A stretch of 64,000 bases of DNA. It comes from [Clostridium] symbiosum. Its GTDB lineage: Bacteria; Bacillota; Clostridia; Lachnospirales; Lachnospiraceae. A program made the position numbers and the translations under genes. Positions 25,057-36,451 of the stretch are shown here, in pieces (the stretch's first letter is position 1; each line of letters begins with the position of its first letter). The DNA lies in the NCBI GenBank assembly GCA_021769625.1, contig JAETSN010000007.1, forward strand, positions 1 to 64,000, in the 5' to 3' direction. Below the pieces are notes generated by a model. That model searched no databases, was not told where the DNA came from, and saw nothing but the letters and a program-made list of their open reading frames with translations.

Positions 25057-26001
25057 TTACCGTACCGTATCCAGTACCAGTTTGGCGGAGCCGTAAATTC
25101 CCGCATCATTTCCCAATGTTGCCAGCACGAACTTCGCATTTTTCGCACCCGGGAACACGTATTTTTCAAAAGCCGGGCGGATGTACTCAAAAAGGATCTC
25201 CCCCGCCTTGGACACGCCGCCGCCTACAACGAACGCCGCCGGATTTAATACGCTGGCTATCATGGCAAGGCCTTTTCCCAGTATTTCCCCGAATTCCTCT
25301 GCGATCTTTATCGCTGTTTTATCTCCGTCCTTTACAGCGTCAAATACGGCTTTTGCCGTTACTTCCCTCTCTCTTAACACGGAAGGCTCCTGTGTCCGGT
25401 CCAGTACCCTCTTTGCCAGCTTTACGATGCCGGTGGCAGAGCCATACTGCTCAAGGCACCCCTTACAGCCACAGTTACAGGAATCCTCTTCTCCGTCCAT
25501 CACATGCATATGCCCTATCTCGCCGCCTGCACCGTCCGCACCGGTCACCAGACGGCCGTCCACGATCACGCCGCCCCCGATGCCGGTACCCAGTGTGACG
25601 ACCACAAGAGATGTATAACCCTGGCCGCCGCCCTTCCACATCTCTCCGAGCGCTGCGACATTGGCGTCATTTCCCACCTGTACCGGTACACCGCAGAGCT
25701 TCTCCATCGTTTCCCTGACGGGTGTCACTCCCCAGCCCAGATTTACAGCTTTATTTACGACTCCTGCATCATTTACCGGCCCGGGTACGGCAATACCGAT
25801 ACCCGCTATATTTTCTTTTGCATATTGCTCTTTTGCCATCTTCTGATTGATACTATCCGCAATATCCGGCAAAATATTCTCCCCGCCGTTTTCCGTTCTG
25901 GTAGGAATCTCCCACTTATCGATCACTGTTCCTTCCATATCAAAGATTCCCATCTTCACGGAAGTCCCACCTACATCTATCCCAAATATGTATTCAGCCA
26001 T
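25057..26001 (-). CDS. glk: ROK-family glucokinase
   Basis: This is a 314-residue sugar kinase. It shows the N-terminal ATP-binding DVGGTSVKMG, the substrate segment VGNDANVAALGE and the ROK zinc motif CNCGCKGCLEQ, with GEIGH ahead of it providing the zinc His. Such enzymes phosphorylate glucose to glucose 6-phosphate in Firmicutes lacking hexokinase. There is no N-terminal DNA-binding domain, so it is an enzyme and not a regulator. The stop is followed within 5 bases by the KTLRGQMRNC repeat. Confidence 0.93.
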   Translation of the reverse strand: MAEYIFGIDVGGTSVKMGIFDMEGTVIDKWEIPTRTENGGENILPDIADSINQKMAKEQYAKENIAGIGIAVPGPVNDAGVVNKAVNLGWGVTPVRETMEKLCGVPVQVGNDANVAALGEMWKGGGQGYTSLVVVTLGTGIGGGVIVDGRLVTGADGAGGEIGHMHVMDGEEDSCNCGCKGCLEQYGSATGIVKLAKRVLDRTQEPSVLREREVTAKAVFDAVKDGDKTAIKIAEEFGEILGKGLAMIASVLNPAAFVVGGGVSKAGEILFEYIRPAFEKYVFPGAKNAKFVLATLGNDAGIYGSAKLVLDTVR

Positions 26002-26026
26002 TCTTTTGTCCCTTCCCTGCTCTCAC

Positions 26027-26965
26027 TTATTCGTTTTCTTCTCTCTTCTTTGCCAGATTCCGCTGTACACGGTTATACAGTTCCTGCGCCGCGTTATACC
26101 CCATCTTCTTCTGACGGTGATTTACGGCTGCCGCCTCACAGATGATAGCCAGGTTCCGCCCCGGTCTGATCGGAATATTATGACATACTATCTTATTCCC
26201 CAAATACTCCGTATATTCCTCCTGCAGGCCGAGTCTGTCATATTCTTTATCCTTATCCCAGTCTTCCAGCTTGATGACAAGATCGATATTCTGAGTCTCC
26301 CTGACACAGGATACACCAAAAAGTGTCTTTACATCCACGATACCGATACCGCGCAGTTCAATAAAGTGCTTTGTGATATCCGGCGCGGAACCGATCAGTG
26401 TCTCGTCGCTCACCTTGCGCAGTTCCACCACATCATCCGTCACAAGACGATGGCCGCGCTTGATCAACTCCAGCGCCGCCTCGGATTTACCGATGCCGCT
26501 CTCACCTGTGATCAGTACGCCCTCGCCGTATACATCTACCAACACGCCGTGAACGGAAATACAGGGCGCAAGTTTCACGTTCAACCATCTGATGATCTCC
26601 GCCATAAAAGCTGATGTCGCTTTTTTTGTATTTAGGACCGGAACACCTTTTTTATTCGCGATCTCCAAAAAGATATCATCCGGGACCAACTCCCTGCAAA
26701 ATACAAATCCGGGACAGTCATTCTGAATGAGGCCTTCATAGATCTCCCTTTTCTTTTCCTCACCCATGCCCATCATATAACTGTATTCCACAAATCCCAT
26801 AACCTGCAGTCTGGTGGTCGCAAAGTGTTCCAGGTAACCTGTCAGCTGCAACGCCGGTCTGTTGATATCCGGCTGTGTGATCTTCACATTCGAAATGTCA
26901 AGCTCCGGTGTCAGGTTTTCCAGCTTCATTTTTTCAATTACCTTCGTCAGACGAATACTTGCCAT
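26027..26965 (-). CDS. hprK: HPr kinase/phosphorylase
   Basis: This 312-residue bifunctional enzyme phosphorylates HPr and Crh on Ser46 and reverses the reaction, the master switch of carbon catabolite repression. The P-loop is GESGIGKSE, and the HprK signature follows in the ELRGIGIVDVKTLFG region. I use the ATG at 26965 (MASIRLTKVIEKM) because AAGGAG lies directly ahead; the frame extends 15 codons further but with basic, non-conserved residues. Together with the Crh-like gene, it gives the genome its catabolite control module. Confidence 0.95.
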   Translation of the reverse strand: MASIRLTKVIEKMKLENLTPELDISNVKITQPDINRPALQLTGYLEHFATTRLQVMGFVEYSYMMGMGEEKKREIYEGLIQNDCPGFVFCRELVPDDIFLEIANKKGVPVLNTKKATSAFMAEIIRWLNVKLAPCISVHGVLVDVYGEGVLITGESGIGKSEAALELIKRGHRLVTDDVVELRKVSDETLIGSAPDITKHFIELRGIGIVDVKTLFGVSCVRETQNIDLVIKLEDWDKDKEYDRLGLQEEYTEYLGNKIVCHNIPIRPGRNLAIICEAAAVNHRQKKMGYNAAQELYNRVQRNLAKKREENE

Positions 26966-27109
26966 ATTTTTTCTCCTTCTCTTAGACAAAGCTGTCCGCT
27001 TTTTATCCAATCATATCATAAAATTTTTGAAAATCATAGAGTGTTGGGAAAATTTTGGGGCGGAGGGAAGTGTGTTAATTAAGAGGCCGCCCCCATCAAC
27101 CTAATAACA

Positions 27110-28981
27110 TTACCCCTCTTTCTCGGCATGAAAAAAATTATAAATACCCCTCGCAATATTTTCAGGAATCTCAGGGATCGCGGAAAATTGTTCTACGGTC
27201 GCGTTCTTCATCTCTTCTATGGATTTAAAATGGCGCATCAGCGCTTTGCGGCGGGCTTCACCTACACCGGGGATGTCCTCGAGAACGGACTTCACCTGGG
27301 TTTTGCTGCGCAGGGAGCGGTGGTATTCTATGGCGAAGCGGTGGGCCTCGTCCTGAATGCGGGTGATCAGTTTAAAGCCCTCGGAATGCTTGTCAATAGG
27401 GATCTCCTGATTGTGGTAGTAGAGGCCTCTGGTGCGGTGGCTGTCATCCTTGACCATGCCGCAGACCGGGATATCGATCTTCAGTTCTTTTAAAACTTCC
27501 AGCGCAATATTCACCTGTCCCTTTCCGCCGTCCATCAACAGAAGATCCGGAAATTTCGTAAAAGAACCGTATTCCGCGTCCATCTTTTTTGCAGTGAGTT
27601 CCTCCCGCTCCTCCATACCGTGCACAAACCGTCTGGTCAGCACTTCTTTCATGCAGGCATAATCATCCGGCCCGCTGACTGTTTTAATCTTAAACTTACG
27701 GTAATCGCTGCGCTTCGGTTTTCCCTTTTCATAGACCACCATGGAGCCCACATTCTCAAAGCCGCTGATATTGGAAATATCAAAGGCTTCCATTCTGCTG
27801 ATATGTTCCAGATGGAGGAGCGCTGCGATCTCTTTCACCGCACCGATGGTGCGTCCCTCCTCCCGCTTGATCTTCTCCTTGTCCTTTGACAGGATGAGCG
27901 CCGCATTCTGCCCGGCAAGTTCCACCAGTTTTTCTTTTGTGCCTTTCTGCGGCACCCTGAGGTAGACCCTGCTGCCCCGTTTGCTGCTCAGCCACTGTTC
28001 CAGCACCTCCATATCTTCCACAGCCTCCTGCAGCATCAGCTCCCGCGGCAGAAAAGGGGTGCCCGCATAAAACTGCTGGATAAACTGCTGCAGGATATCG
28101 CGGCGGGGCATTCCTGACACATTTGTCATATAGTAATGTTCCCGCCCGATCAGCTTGCCGTCCCTGACAAAAAACACCTGAATGACCGCATCCTGTTCAT
28201 CCTGTGCCATCGCGATGATATCCTTATCCTCGCCGTCGCTGTGGGTGATCTTCTGCTTCTGGGAGACGCTCTTTACGCTCTCATAAAGATCCCGGCAGCG
28301 AATCGCCTCCTCGAAATTCAGCTCTTCCGCGGCATCCTGCATCTTCTTTTCCAGGTCTTTCAGTATCATATTATAATTGCCGCCGAGAAAGTCTAACGCC
28401 TGATCCACCCGTTTCCGGTACTCCTCCTGACTGATATAACCCTGACAGGGCGCAAGGCACTGTCCAATATGATGGTTCAGACAGGGGCGTTCCTGCCCCA
28501 GATCCCGGGGCAGCACCCGGTTGCAGGTGCGCAGCTTAAACAGTTTGTTCAACAGTTCTATCGTATCCTTCACTGCCCCCGCACTGGTGTACGGCCCGAA
28601 ATAACGGGATTTATCTTTCTTTATTTCCCGGGAGAACAATACCCGCGGAAACTCCTCCGATACCGTCACCTTGATAAACGGATATGTTTTATCATCTTTC
28701 AACAGCGTATTATATTTGGGGCTGTTCTCCTTGATCAGGTTGTTTTCCAGCACCAACGCTTCCAGCTCCGAATCTGTGACAATATACTCAAACCGGGCGA
28801 TCTGCTGCACCATCTTCTCGATCTGCGGCCCCCTTCCGTGGATTTTCCTGAAATAGGAGCGCACACGGTTATGGAGGTTTACCGCCTTCCCCACATAGAG
28901 GATCGTATCCGCCTCATCATGCATAATATATACGCCGGGCTTCGCCGGAAGTTTCTTTAATTCTTCTTCGATGTCAAACAT
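27110..28981 (-). CDS. uvrC: Excinuclease ABC subunit C
   Basis: This is a 623-residue nucleotide-excision repair nuclease. The N-terminal GIY-YIG domain is seen as [19 protein letters not shown], followed by the Cys-containing region ([15 protein letters not shown]), a UVR motif ([21 protein letters not shown]), the RNase H-like domain ([18 protein letters not shown]) and the C-terminal helix-hairpin-helix pair ([20 protein letters not shown]). It makes both incisions around a lesion with UvrB. It starts the minus-strand core block. Confidence 0.96.
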   Translation of the reverse strand: MFDIEEELKKLPAKPGVYIMHDEADTILYVGKAVNLHNRVRSYFRKIHGRGPQIEKMVQQIARFEYIVTDSELEALVLENNLIKENSPKYNTLLKDDKTYPFIKVTVSEEFPRVLFSREIKKDKSRYFGPYTSAGAVKDTIELLNKLFKLRTCNRVLPRDLGQERPCLNHHIGQCLAPCQGYISQEEYRKRVDQALDFLGGNYNMILKDLEKKMQDAAEELNFEEAIRCRDLYESVKSVSQKQKITHSDGEDKDIIAMAQDEQDAVIQVFFVRDGKLIGREHYYMTNVSGMPRRDILQQFIQQFYAGTPFLPRELMLQEAVEDMEVLEQWLSSKRGSRVYLRVPQKGTKEKLVELAGQNAALILSKDKEKIKREEGRTIGAVKEIAALLHLEHISRMEAFDISNISGFENVGSMVVYEKGKPKRSDYRKFKIKTVSGPDDYACMKEVLTRRFVHGMEEREELTAKKMDAEYGSFTKFPDLLLMDGGKGQVNIALEVLKELKIDIPVCGMVKDDSHRTRGLYYHNQEIPIDKHSEGFKLITRIQDEAHRFAIEYHRSLRSKTQVKSVLEDIPGVGEARRKALMRHFKSIEEMKNATVEQFSAIPEIPENIARGIYNFFHAEKEG

Positions 28982-29154
28982 AATATTCTGTACCTGTCAT
29001 CTTTCCTATTCGCGCCTTATGATCGGTATTATCAGGAACTTGTAATTCATGATCAGCATTCGACGCTCACCAGATAAGCAACCTCCTTCATCCCGTTATT
29101 TCCCATTATAATATACAGAATTACAAAAGAAAAGCTTCTGAAACACACGCATAA

Positions 29155-29199
29155 TAAAAGTGACGGAAAGAATAACTTCTGCCCATCACTTTTATCTTT
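29155..29199. terminator. Bidirectional terminator between ftsH tail and uvrC
   Basis: TAAAAGTGA and TCACTTTTA pair around a 20-base loop; on the plus strand TCTTTTTTG follows. It marks the downstream end of the ftsH reading frame, including the region beyond the amber codon. Confidence 0.6.
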
Positions 29200-29212
29200 T
29201 TTGAATCTTTAT

Positions 29213-30046
29213 TTATTCTTCATTTTCTTTCTCTGTATCATCAGAAACTTCCGCTGTTGTTTCTTCTGCGAAATCCTCCGCATCCGTTCTTTTGTTTTCT
29301 TCCTGTTCCAGAGCCTTGGCCGCCGCTTCCAGCACGATTTCAGCATCCTGTTCATTATCCACGATAGCGGATCCCGAAATCTCCTTCTGCAACACTGCCT
29401 CCGGTGTCTCTGTCCGTCCCTGCGGCTCTGACCCTGTTTCCTGCCCGGCCGCTTCTTCCTGCTTTTCAGGGCTCTCATAGGGCACAAAATTCGGATCCTG
29501 AGATTTTTCTATGGATTCCTGCAGTGCACCGGAAAAAGCTCCTCTCGATCCGCTGTTTTCAGGTTCCGCCGGCTTTCCGCCGTCATCCGGTCCGGCTGTT
29601 TCCCACTGCCCTGCAGGCTCTGCCTGCCGGTTTACAGGCTTCGGCATTCCACCCAACATACCGTTCTGATAAGGATTTCCCTGAGGCATTCCCGGCCGGC
29701 CATTCTGGTACGGATTCCCCTGCGGCGCTCCCGGCTGGCCGTTCTGATACGGATTCTCCTGCGGTATCCCAGGCTGCATGCTTGGATGCAGATTCCCCTG
29801 CGATTGATTTTCTGCCTGATTGGACCAGTGGTTTTGTCTGTACTGGGCGTCCCATGCTTCCTTTCTGCTGTTTGCCGGTTCCCCTGTACTCTGCGGACCC
29901 TGACCGCTTCCGTTCTGATATGGATTCCCCTGTGGTCCTCCCGGCTGGCCATTCTGGTACGGATTACCCTGCGGCATCCCTGGCTGGCCGTTCTGGTACG
30001 GATTACCCTGCGGCATCCCCGGCTGGCCGTTCTGATACGGGTTACC
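29213..30046 (-). pseudogene. Severed C-terminal tail of FtsH downstream of an in-frame amber codon
   Basis: These 277 codons are in exactly the same frame as ftsH and are separated from it by the single TAG at 30049-30047. They continue the PQGNPYQ repeats without a break, then a polar linker with two further near-copies of the repeat, and end in a strongly acidic tail rich in Glu and Asp. The amber replaces a Gln codon that is CAG in every neighbouring repeat unit. Unless the stop is read through, or translation restarts at an internal ATG (30016, no ribosome site), this segment is not made. The total uninterrupted protein would be about 1,040 residues. Confidence 0.75.
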
Positions 30047-30148
30047 CTACGGTCCTCCCGGCTGGCCATTCTGGTACGGATTACCCTGCGGTCCTCCCGG
30101 CTGGCCATTCTGGTACGGATTACCCTGCGGCATCCCCGGCTGGCCGTT
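29915..30148 (-). repeat. Six tandem 39-bp repeats (NGQPGxPQGNPYQ) in ftsH
   Basis: The stretch is exactly 6 x 39 bases, encoding 13-residue units NGQPGMPQGNPYQ or NGQPGGPQGNPYQ. The third unit carries the amber codon. Additional diverged units lie at about 29660-29790. Such near-identical DNA units can expand or contract by slippage or recombination. Confidence 0.85.
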
Positions 30149-32335
30149 CTGGAAGGAACCGCCCATTCCTACCGGCGGGATCGGAGGCCTTCCGTAATTC
30201 CCCGGTACATTGAAGTTAGGCTGTCCCTGTCTTCCGGGATTCGGCTCAGGTTTCTTTTCTTCCGGCTTCTCCTCCGGCTCAGGCAGTCCTTTCTCTTTCC
30301 GATAGATCTTCATGAACTCCTTACCGGTGATCGTTTCTTTCTCGATCAGGAATTCCGCCAGCTTATCCAGAAGTTTTCTGTTTTCCTTCAAAAGCTTCTT
30401 TGCTTCTTTATAGCTGTCCTTCAACAGCTTCATCACTTCGGTATCCACATCCGCAGCCGTATTGTCGCTGCAGTTCATAACAGTCCTACCATCCAGATAT
30501 CTGCTCTCCACGGATTCCAGGCCCATCAGGCCGAACTTCTTGCTCATACCGTACTGTGTTACCATCGAGCGGGCAATATTGGTGGCTTTCTCTATATCGT
30601 TGGAAGCGCCTGTTGTCACCGTATCAAACACGATCTCCTCCGCCGCCCGGCCTGCCAGAAGTCCTACCAGCATATCACGCAGCTCGGCTTCCGTATTTAA
30701 GAATTTTTCCTCCTCCGGCACCTGCATCACATAGCCCAGCGCACCCATAGTCCTCGGCACGATCGTGATCTTCTGCACCGGCTCTGAATTTTTCTGAAGG
30801 GCGGATACCAGAGCATGCCCCGTTTCGTGGTAAGAGACGATCCGCCGCTCTTCCTTGCTCATGATGCGGTCTTTCTTCTCTTTTCCTACCAGCACCTGTT
30901 CCACTGCGTCAAAAAGATCTTTCTGGCTGACACAGTTCCTGCCCATCTTTACGGCATTGATCGCCGCCTCATTTATCATATTGGCGAGATCGGAGCCCAC
31001 CGCCCCGCTGGTCGCCAGCGCGATCTCATTCAGATCCACGGAGTCATCCATCAGCACATCCTTCGCATGCACTTTCAGGATCTCCACACGCCCTTTCAAG
31101 TCCGGCTTATCCACGATGATCCGCCTGTCGAAACGCCCCGGACGCAGCAGCGCCTTATCGAGAATTTCCGGCCTGTTGGTCGCCGCCAGAATGATGATGC
31201 CGCTCTTGCCGTCAAAGCCGTCCATCTCGGAGAGAAGCTGGTTCAACGTCTGCTCCCTCTCCTCGTTTCCGCCGCCGTACTTGGAGTCCCTGCTCCGGCC
31301 GATGGCATCGATCTCATCGATAAACACGATACAGGGCGCATTCTTCTCCGCCTCCCTGAACAGATCCCTCACACGGGAAGCGCCGAGGCCCACATAAAGT
31401 TCAATAAAGTCCGAACCGGCAAGGGAGAAGAACGGCACTTTCGCCTCTCCTGCCACCGCCCTTGCGAGCAGTGTCTTACCTGTGCCGGGAGGTCCCACGA
31501 GCAGCGCGCCTTTGGGGAGTTTTGCGCCCACCTGGGAATACTTTCCTGGATTATGCAGAAAGTCCACTACTTCCACAAGAGACTCTTTCGCCTCATCCTC
31601 ACCTGCAACATCCTTAAAGGTTACGCCCGTCTCCTTCTGGACATAGACTTTCGCGGTGCTCTTTCCCATGCCCATAATGCCGCCGCCCTTGCTCATCTTT
31701 CTGAAAAGGAAGCTTAAAAGCAGCCACATCAGCCCGATCGGAAGCACCACTGTGATCAATATGGAAATGATAGAATCCAGAAGCCCCGTCGTCTGCCCCT
31801 GAATATCCACATCATGATCCAAAAGCCTTTGAGTCAGTTCGTCGTCCTGTACCCGTATCGTGTAATAAATCTGGGTCGGAACCCCCATTCTGCCCAAAAA
31901 GTTTTCCTGCTGTCTGAAGAAGGAATTTCCGCCCGCTCCGGTCGATGTATTATCCTCCGTTTTCCCTGAACCATCATCCGACGCTTTCTTTTCGCCTTCC
32001 TCCCGCAGGGAAAAATCCAGTCTGTCTGCGATAAATGTCACAGACGCGACTTTATCTTCCTCCACCATATTGATAAATTCGCTGTAACTCACTTCAACTT
32101 TCTGGCTGCTCATGCCCATCATCAGCATTCCGATAAAAATCATCGTAATAACGGCTGCCAGCATCAGCAGAAAGATATTCTGCTTTTTCGGGTCGTTTCC
32201 CTTACCGGGTCCCGGCGCTCCCGGTCCTCCGGGGCCGTTATTTCCATTATTATAGCCGTCTCCGTTATTATAACCGCCGCCGTTGTTGTAGCCGTTATTA
32301 TATTCATTATTGTTATTTTGATAGGACTGGTCCAT
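30047..32335 (-). CDS. ftsH: ATP-dependent zinc metalloprotease FtsH, with repeat tail cut by a stop
   Basis: This membrane-anchored AAA+ protease degrades short-lived and misassembled membrane proteins. As read it has 762 residues: an Asn/Gly-rich N-terminal tail (about 1-45), TM1 (about 53-74), an extracytoplasmic domain, TM2 (188-211), Walker A GPPGTGKT (281-288), Walker B IVFIDEIDA and the zinc site HETGH (503-507). After the protease core comes a Pro/Gln/Asn-rich repeat tail ending at an in-frame TAG. I place the start at MDQSYQNNN; the 22 upstream codons look non-coding. Typical FtsH is about 600-650 residues, so both tails are unusual. The enzyme core is intact and should work. Confidence 0.93.
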   Translation of the reverse strand: MDQSYQNNNNEYNNGYNNGGGYNNGDGYNNGNNGPGGPGAPGPGKGNDPKKQNIFLLMLAAVITMIFIGMLMMGMSSQKVEVSYSEFINMVEEDKVASVTFIADRLDFSLREEGEKKASDDGSGKTEDNTSTGAGGNSFFRQQENFLGRMGVPTQIYYTIRVQDDELTQRLLDHDVDIQGQTTGLLDSIISILITVVLPIGLMWLLLSFLFRKMSKGGGIMGMGKSTAKVYVQKETGVTFKDVAGEDEAKESLVEVVDFLHNPGKYSQVGAKLPKGALLVGPPGTGKTLLARAVAGEAKVPFFSLAGSDFIELYVGLGASRVRDLFREAEKNAPCIVFIDEIDAIGRSRDSKYGGGNEEREQTLNQLLSEMDGFDGKSGIIILAATNRPEILDKALLRPGRFDRRIIVDKPDLKGRVEILKVHAKDVLMDDSVDLNEIALATSGAVGSDLANMINEAAINAVKMGRNCVSQKDLFDAVEQVLVGKEKKDRIMSKEERRIVSYHETGHALVSALQKNSEPVQKITIVPRTMGALGYVMQVPEEEKFLNTEAELRDMLVGLLAGRAAEEIVFDTVTTGASNDIEKATNIARSMVTQYGMSKKFGLMGLESVESRYLDGRTVMNCSDNTAADVDTEVMKLLKDSYKEAKKLLKENRKLLDKLAEFLIEKETITGKEFMKIYRKEKGLPEPEEKPEEKKPEPNPGRQGQPNFNVPGNYGRPPIPPVGMGGSFQNGQPGMPQGNPYQNGQPGGPQGNPYQNGQPGGP

Positions 32336-32558
32336 TCTCTCTCTATGACAGCAGCTGACGCCAATGTCATTTTCTCCTTTCTCGTCATCCCGACATAGCA
32401 ATTCTAGCCGATTTGCGAAAATAAAGCAATATTAGAATCATGAATTAATGTACACATCTATTAAAGATTTCTAAATTTTCTAAAAGAAACAGTAGATTTT
32501 TTCCGCATATGCATTTATAATAGAAAAATATTTATGAATATGTAAATAACGTGTATGA

Positions 32559-34283
<1,725 letters not shown>

Positions 34284-34404
34284 ATATATTAATTAATTTT
34301 TGTATAGTATTATTTTACATATCATGATATAATTCCTTTAGTCAGATTAGAACAAATGGGGATAGTCTGCGGTTGCCTTTTCCGGAAACGGAAAGGAGGT
34401 CGGT

Positions 34405-34488
34405 ATGAATACTTTAGAAATACTTACACTGCTGTTAGTTGTTTTTGCAGCTTTAACATACTTAGACAATAGAAACAACCGCAAATAA
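34405..34488 (+). CDS. 27-residue holin-like type I toxin candidate
   Basis: The frame MNTLEILTLLLVVFAALTYL plus DNRNNRK is a single hydrophobic helix with a charged tail, the pattern of the putative holin-like toxins of Firmicutes type I toxin-antitoxin systems. A very strong GAAAGGAGGT site precedes it. Bases upstream (GGGGATAG and GCCTTTTCCG) are complementary to bases downstream (CGGAAAAGG and CTATCCTC), which suggests the long-range 5'-3' pairing typical of such toxin mRNAs. A stable terminator hairpin follows. An antisense RNA would be expected from the opposite strand but cannot be shown by eye. Confidence 0.6.
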   Translation: MNTLEILTLLLVVFAALTYLDNRNNRK

Positions 34489-34494
34489 CGGAAA

Positions 34495-34526
34495 AGGCTA
34501 TCCTCTACAGCCATAGAGGACAGCCT
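34495..34526 (+). terminator. Hairpin ending the toxin candidate
   Basis: AGGCTATCCTCT pairs with AGAGGACAGCCT around an 8-base loop. The same hairpin with about 80 percent identity recurs at 53892-53919. On the minus strand it would also end the transketolase operon. Confidence 0.6.
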
Positions 34527-34604
34527 GTGATCCGTTCTTTAGTGATTACTGGTTTCCGATTGTGCAACCGTCGGACCCGCAAAATCCTTCGGTTTCTAAT
34601 CTGA

Positions 34605-35606
34605 TTATAGACCGATTTTGCAGATTTTGCAAGAGGGTTTGGAAAACGGAGGTGCTTCTGCACCTCTGTTTTTATCTGCAATAACCGCCTTTACTGCATC
34701 TACAATATTTTCAACGCCCAGTCCAAAATAATCCAACAATTTTTCACCGTTTCCCGAACGGCCAAACGTATCCCTCGTTCCGATCCTGCGAACCGGGACC
34801 GGCATATATTCAGCCACACACTCCGCAACCGCTGAACCAAGCCCGCCCAAAATATTATGCTCTTCCGCCGTCACGATCGCTTTTGTTTCCCTTGCCGCTT
34901 TTTGCACAGCCTCGACGTCGAGCGGTTTAACTGTATGCATATTTAACACACGGACCTTTATATCTTCCCGCATTAACCGCTCTGCTGCCTGCACCGCCCG
35001 TTCTACCATGCTCCCTACCGCTATGATAGACGCGTCCGTCCCTTCACGCAAAGTAACTGCCTTACCGATCTCAAAATGATAATCTTCTATATCTGTAACC
35101 GTGCCGCACGCCAATCTGCCAAGACGCAGATATACGGGATGATCATAATCCACAATATTCCGCACGGCATGACGTGTCTCACCGGCGTCCGCAGGGCAAA
35201 TGACCGTCATATTCGGAACTGCCCGCATTAATGCCATATCTTCCAGACACTGATGTGTTGCCCCGTCTTCTCCTACCCCTAATCCGGCATGTGTTCCCAC
35301 TATTGTGACATTCAGATCAGGATAGGCAACACTATTGCGGATCTGTTCAAAGGTCCTTCCTGCCATGAACATCGCAAAAGAATTGACAAACGGCTTATAT
35401 CCCAGCGTCGCCATACCCGCAGCTGTTCCGACCATATTGGCCTCCGCGATGCCCATGTTAAAAAATCTTTCCGGATACCTTTTTCCAAAAAGGCATGACA
35501 TCGTACAGGTGGAAACATCTGCGTCGAACACCACTATTCTGGAATCCGAACCTGCTTCTGCGAGTTCTTCACCATACGCATATCTTGTCGCAATCCTTTC
35601 ACTCAT
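34605..35606 (-). CDS. Transketolase, C-terminal subunit
   Basis: This 333-residue subunit carries the pyrimidine-binding and C-terminal domains of a split transketolase. Recognisable parts are the catalytic Glu region GIAEANMVGTAAGMA, the THAGLGVGEDGATHQ block and a C-terminal transketolase domain with DTFGRSG. It pairs with the N-terminal half encoded just upstream (4-base overlap) to transfer two-carbon units between pentose and other sugar phosphates. It is the last gene of the ROK-controlled sugar operon. Archaeal- and Clostridia-type split transketolases are common. Confidence 0.92.
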   Translation of the reverse strand: MSERIATRYAYGEELAEAGSDSRIVVFDADVSTCTMSCLFGKRYPERFFNMGIAEANMVGTAAGMATLGYKPFVNSFAMFMAGRTFEQIRNSVAYPDLNVTIVGTHAGLGVGEDGATHQCLEDMALMRAVPNMTVICPADAGETRHAVRNIVDYDHPVYLRLGRLACGTVTDIEDYHFEIGKAVTLREGTDASIIAVGSMVERAVQAAERLMREDIKVRVLNMHTVKPLDVEAVQKAARETKAIVTAEEHNILGGLGSAVAECVAEYMPVPVRRIGTRDTFGRSGNGEKLLDYFGLGVENIVDAVKAVIADKNRGAEAPPFSKPSCKICKIGL

Positions 35607-36451
35607 ATTTCCGCCTCCAATTCTGCATATTTCTCTTTCAGCTCTTTAAAGGCTGCATCAAACTGCACATCATTCGGCGTTTTCCCGTGCCATTCAGATT
35701 TTCCCTCCATAAACGATATCCCTTTTCCTTTTATTGTATCGGCAATGATCATAGAAGGTTTTCCACGGTTGTTCCGGGCATTATCGATCGCATCTGCTAT
35801 CTGTTCCACATCATGTCCGTCGATCGACTGCACATAAAACCCAAAACTCTCAAATTTATTTTTCAGATCCCCTGTATCCATAATCTCTTTTACCGTGCCG
35901 TCCAGCTGCACTTTATTGGAATCCAAAATTGCGATCAAATGATCCAGCTTATACTTGTCCGCGGACATGCATGCTTCCCAGATCTGTCCTTCCTGGATCT
36001 CCCCGTCGCCGAGTATCGCATAGCAATAATAATCTTTTCCCGCCAGTTTTCCGCCCAATGCCATTCCCAGTGCTGCAGAAAATCCCTGTCCGAGAGAACC
36101 CGTCGACATATCAACGCCACGAACATGACGCATCTCCGCATGGCCCGACATATTACCTTCCAACTTCCGAAACATATTCAAATCCTCCGTCGGAAAAAAT
36201 CCTCTTAATGCCAATGTCGGATACAGCGCTACTGTCGCATGGCCTTTTGACAATACAAAACGGTCTCTGTCCTCCCAGTCCGGTCTTTCGGGATCGATAT
36301 TCATCTTGTCAAAATACAAAACAGACATGATCTCCGATAATGAAAACGCTCCCCCTATATGCCCCGATCTTGCATTTCGCACCATTTCAAGCCCGGTCAG
36401 TCTGATCTCCATCGCCTTTTTTCGCAAAAAATTTATTTTTTCGGGACTCAT
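35603..36451 (-). CDS. Transketolase, N-terminal subunit
   Basis: This is the 282-residue thiamin-diphosphate-binding half. It has SGHIGGAFSLSEIMSVLYF near the start, SKGHATVALYPTLA, GSLGQGFSAALGMAL and the ThDP/Mg signature GDGEIQEGQIWEA with the AILDSN strand. Its start overlaps the kinase stop upstream, and its stop overlaps the C-subunit start by 4 bases, so the three are translationally linked. It presumably handles the pentose phosphate generated by the operon. Confidence 0.93.
   Translation of the reverse strand: MSPEKINFLRKKAMEIRLTGLEMVRNARSGHIGGAFSLSEIMSVLYFDKMNIDPERPDWEDRDRFVLSKGHATVALYPTLALRGFFPTEDLNMFRKLEGNMSGHAEMRHVRGVDMSTGSLGQGFSAALGMALGGKLAGKDYYCYAILGDGEIQEGQIWEACMSADKYKLDHLIAILDSNKVQLDGTVKEIMDTGDLKNKFESFGFYVQSIDGHDVEQIADAIDNARNNRGKPSMIIADTIKGKGISFMEGKSEWHGKTPNDVQFDAAFKELKEKYAELEAEI

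Noticed and set aside
30016-30018. Separate gene starting at the ATG inside the FtsH repeats
   Set aside because: No ribosome site; the ATG is a repeat Met codon and the frame is simply ftsH continued past the amber.
29915-30148. Regular 39-bp repeats as a CRISPR array
   Set aside because: Repeats are head-to-tail without spacers and encode a peptide repeat in the ftsH frame.
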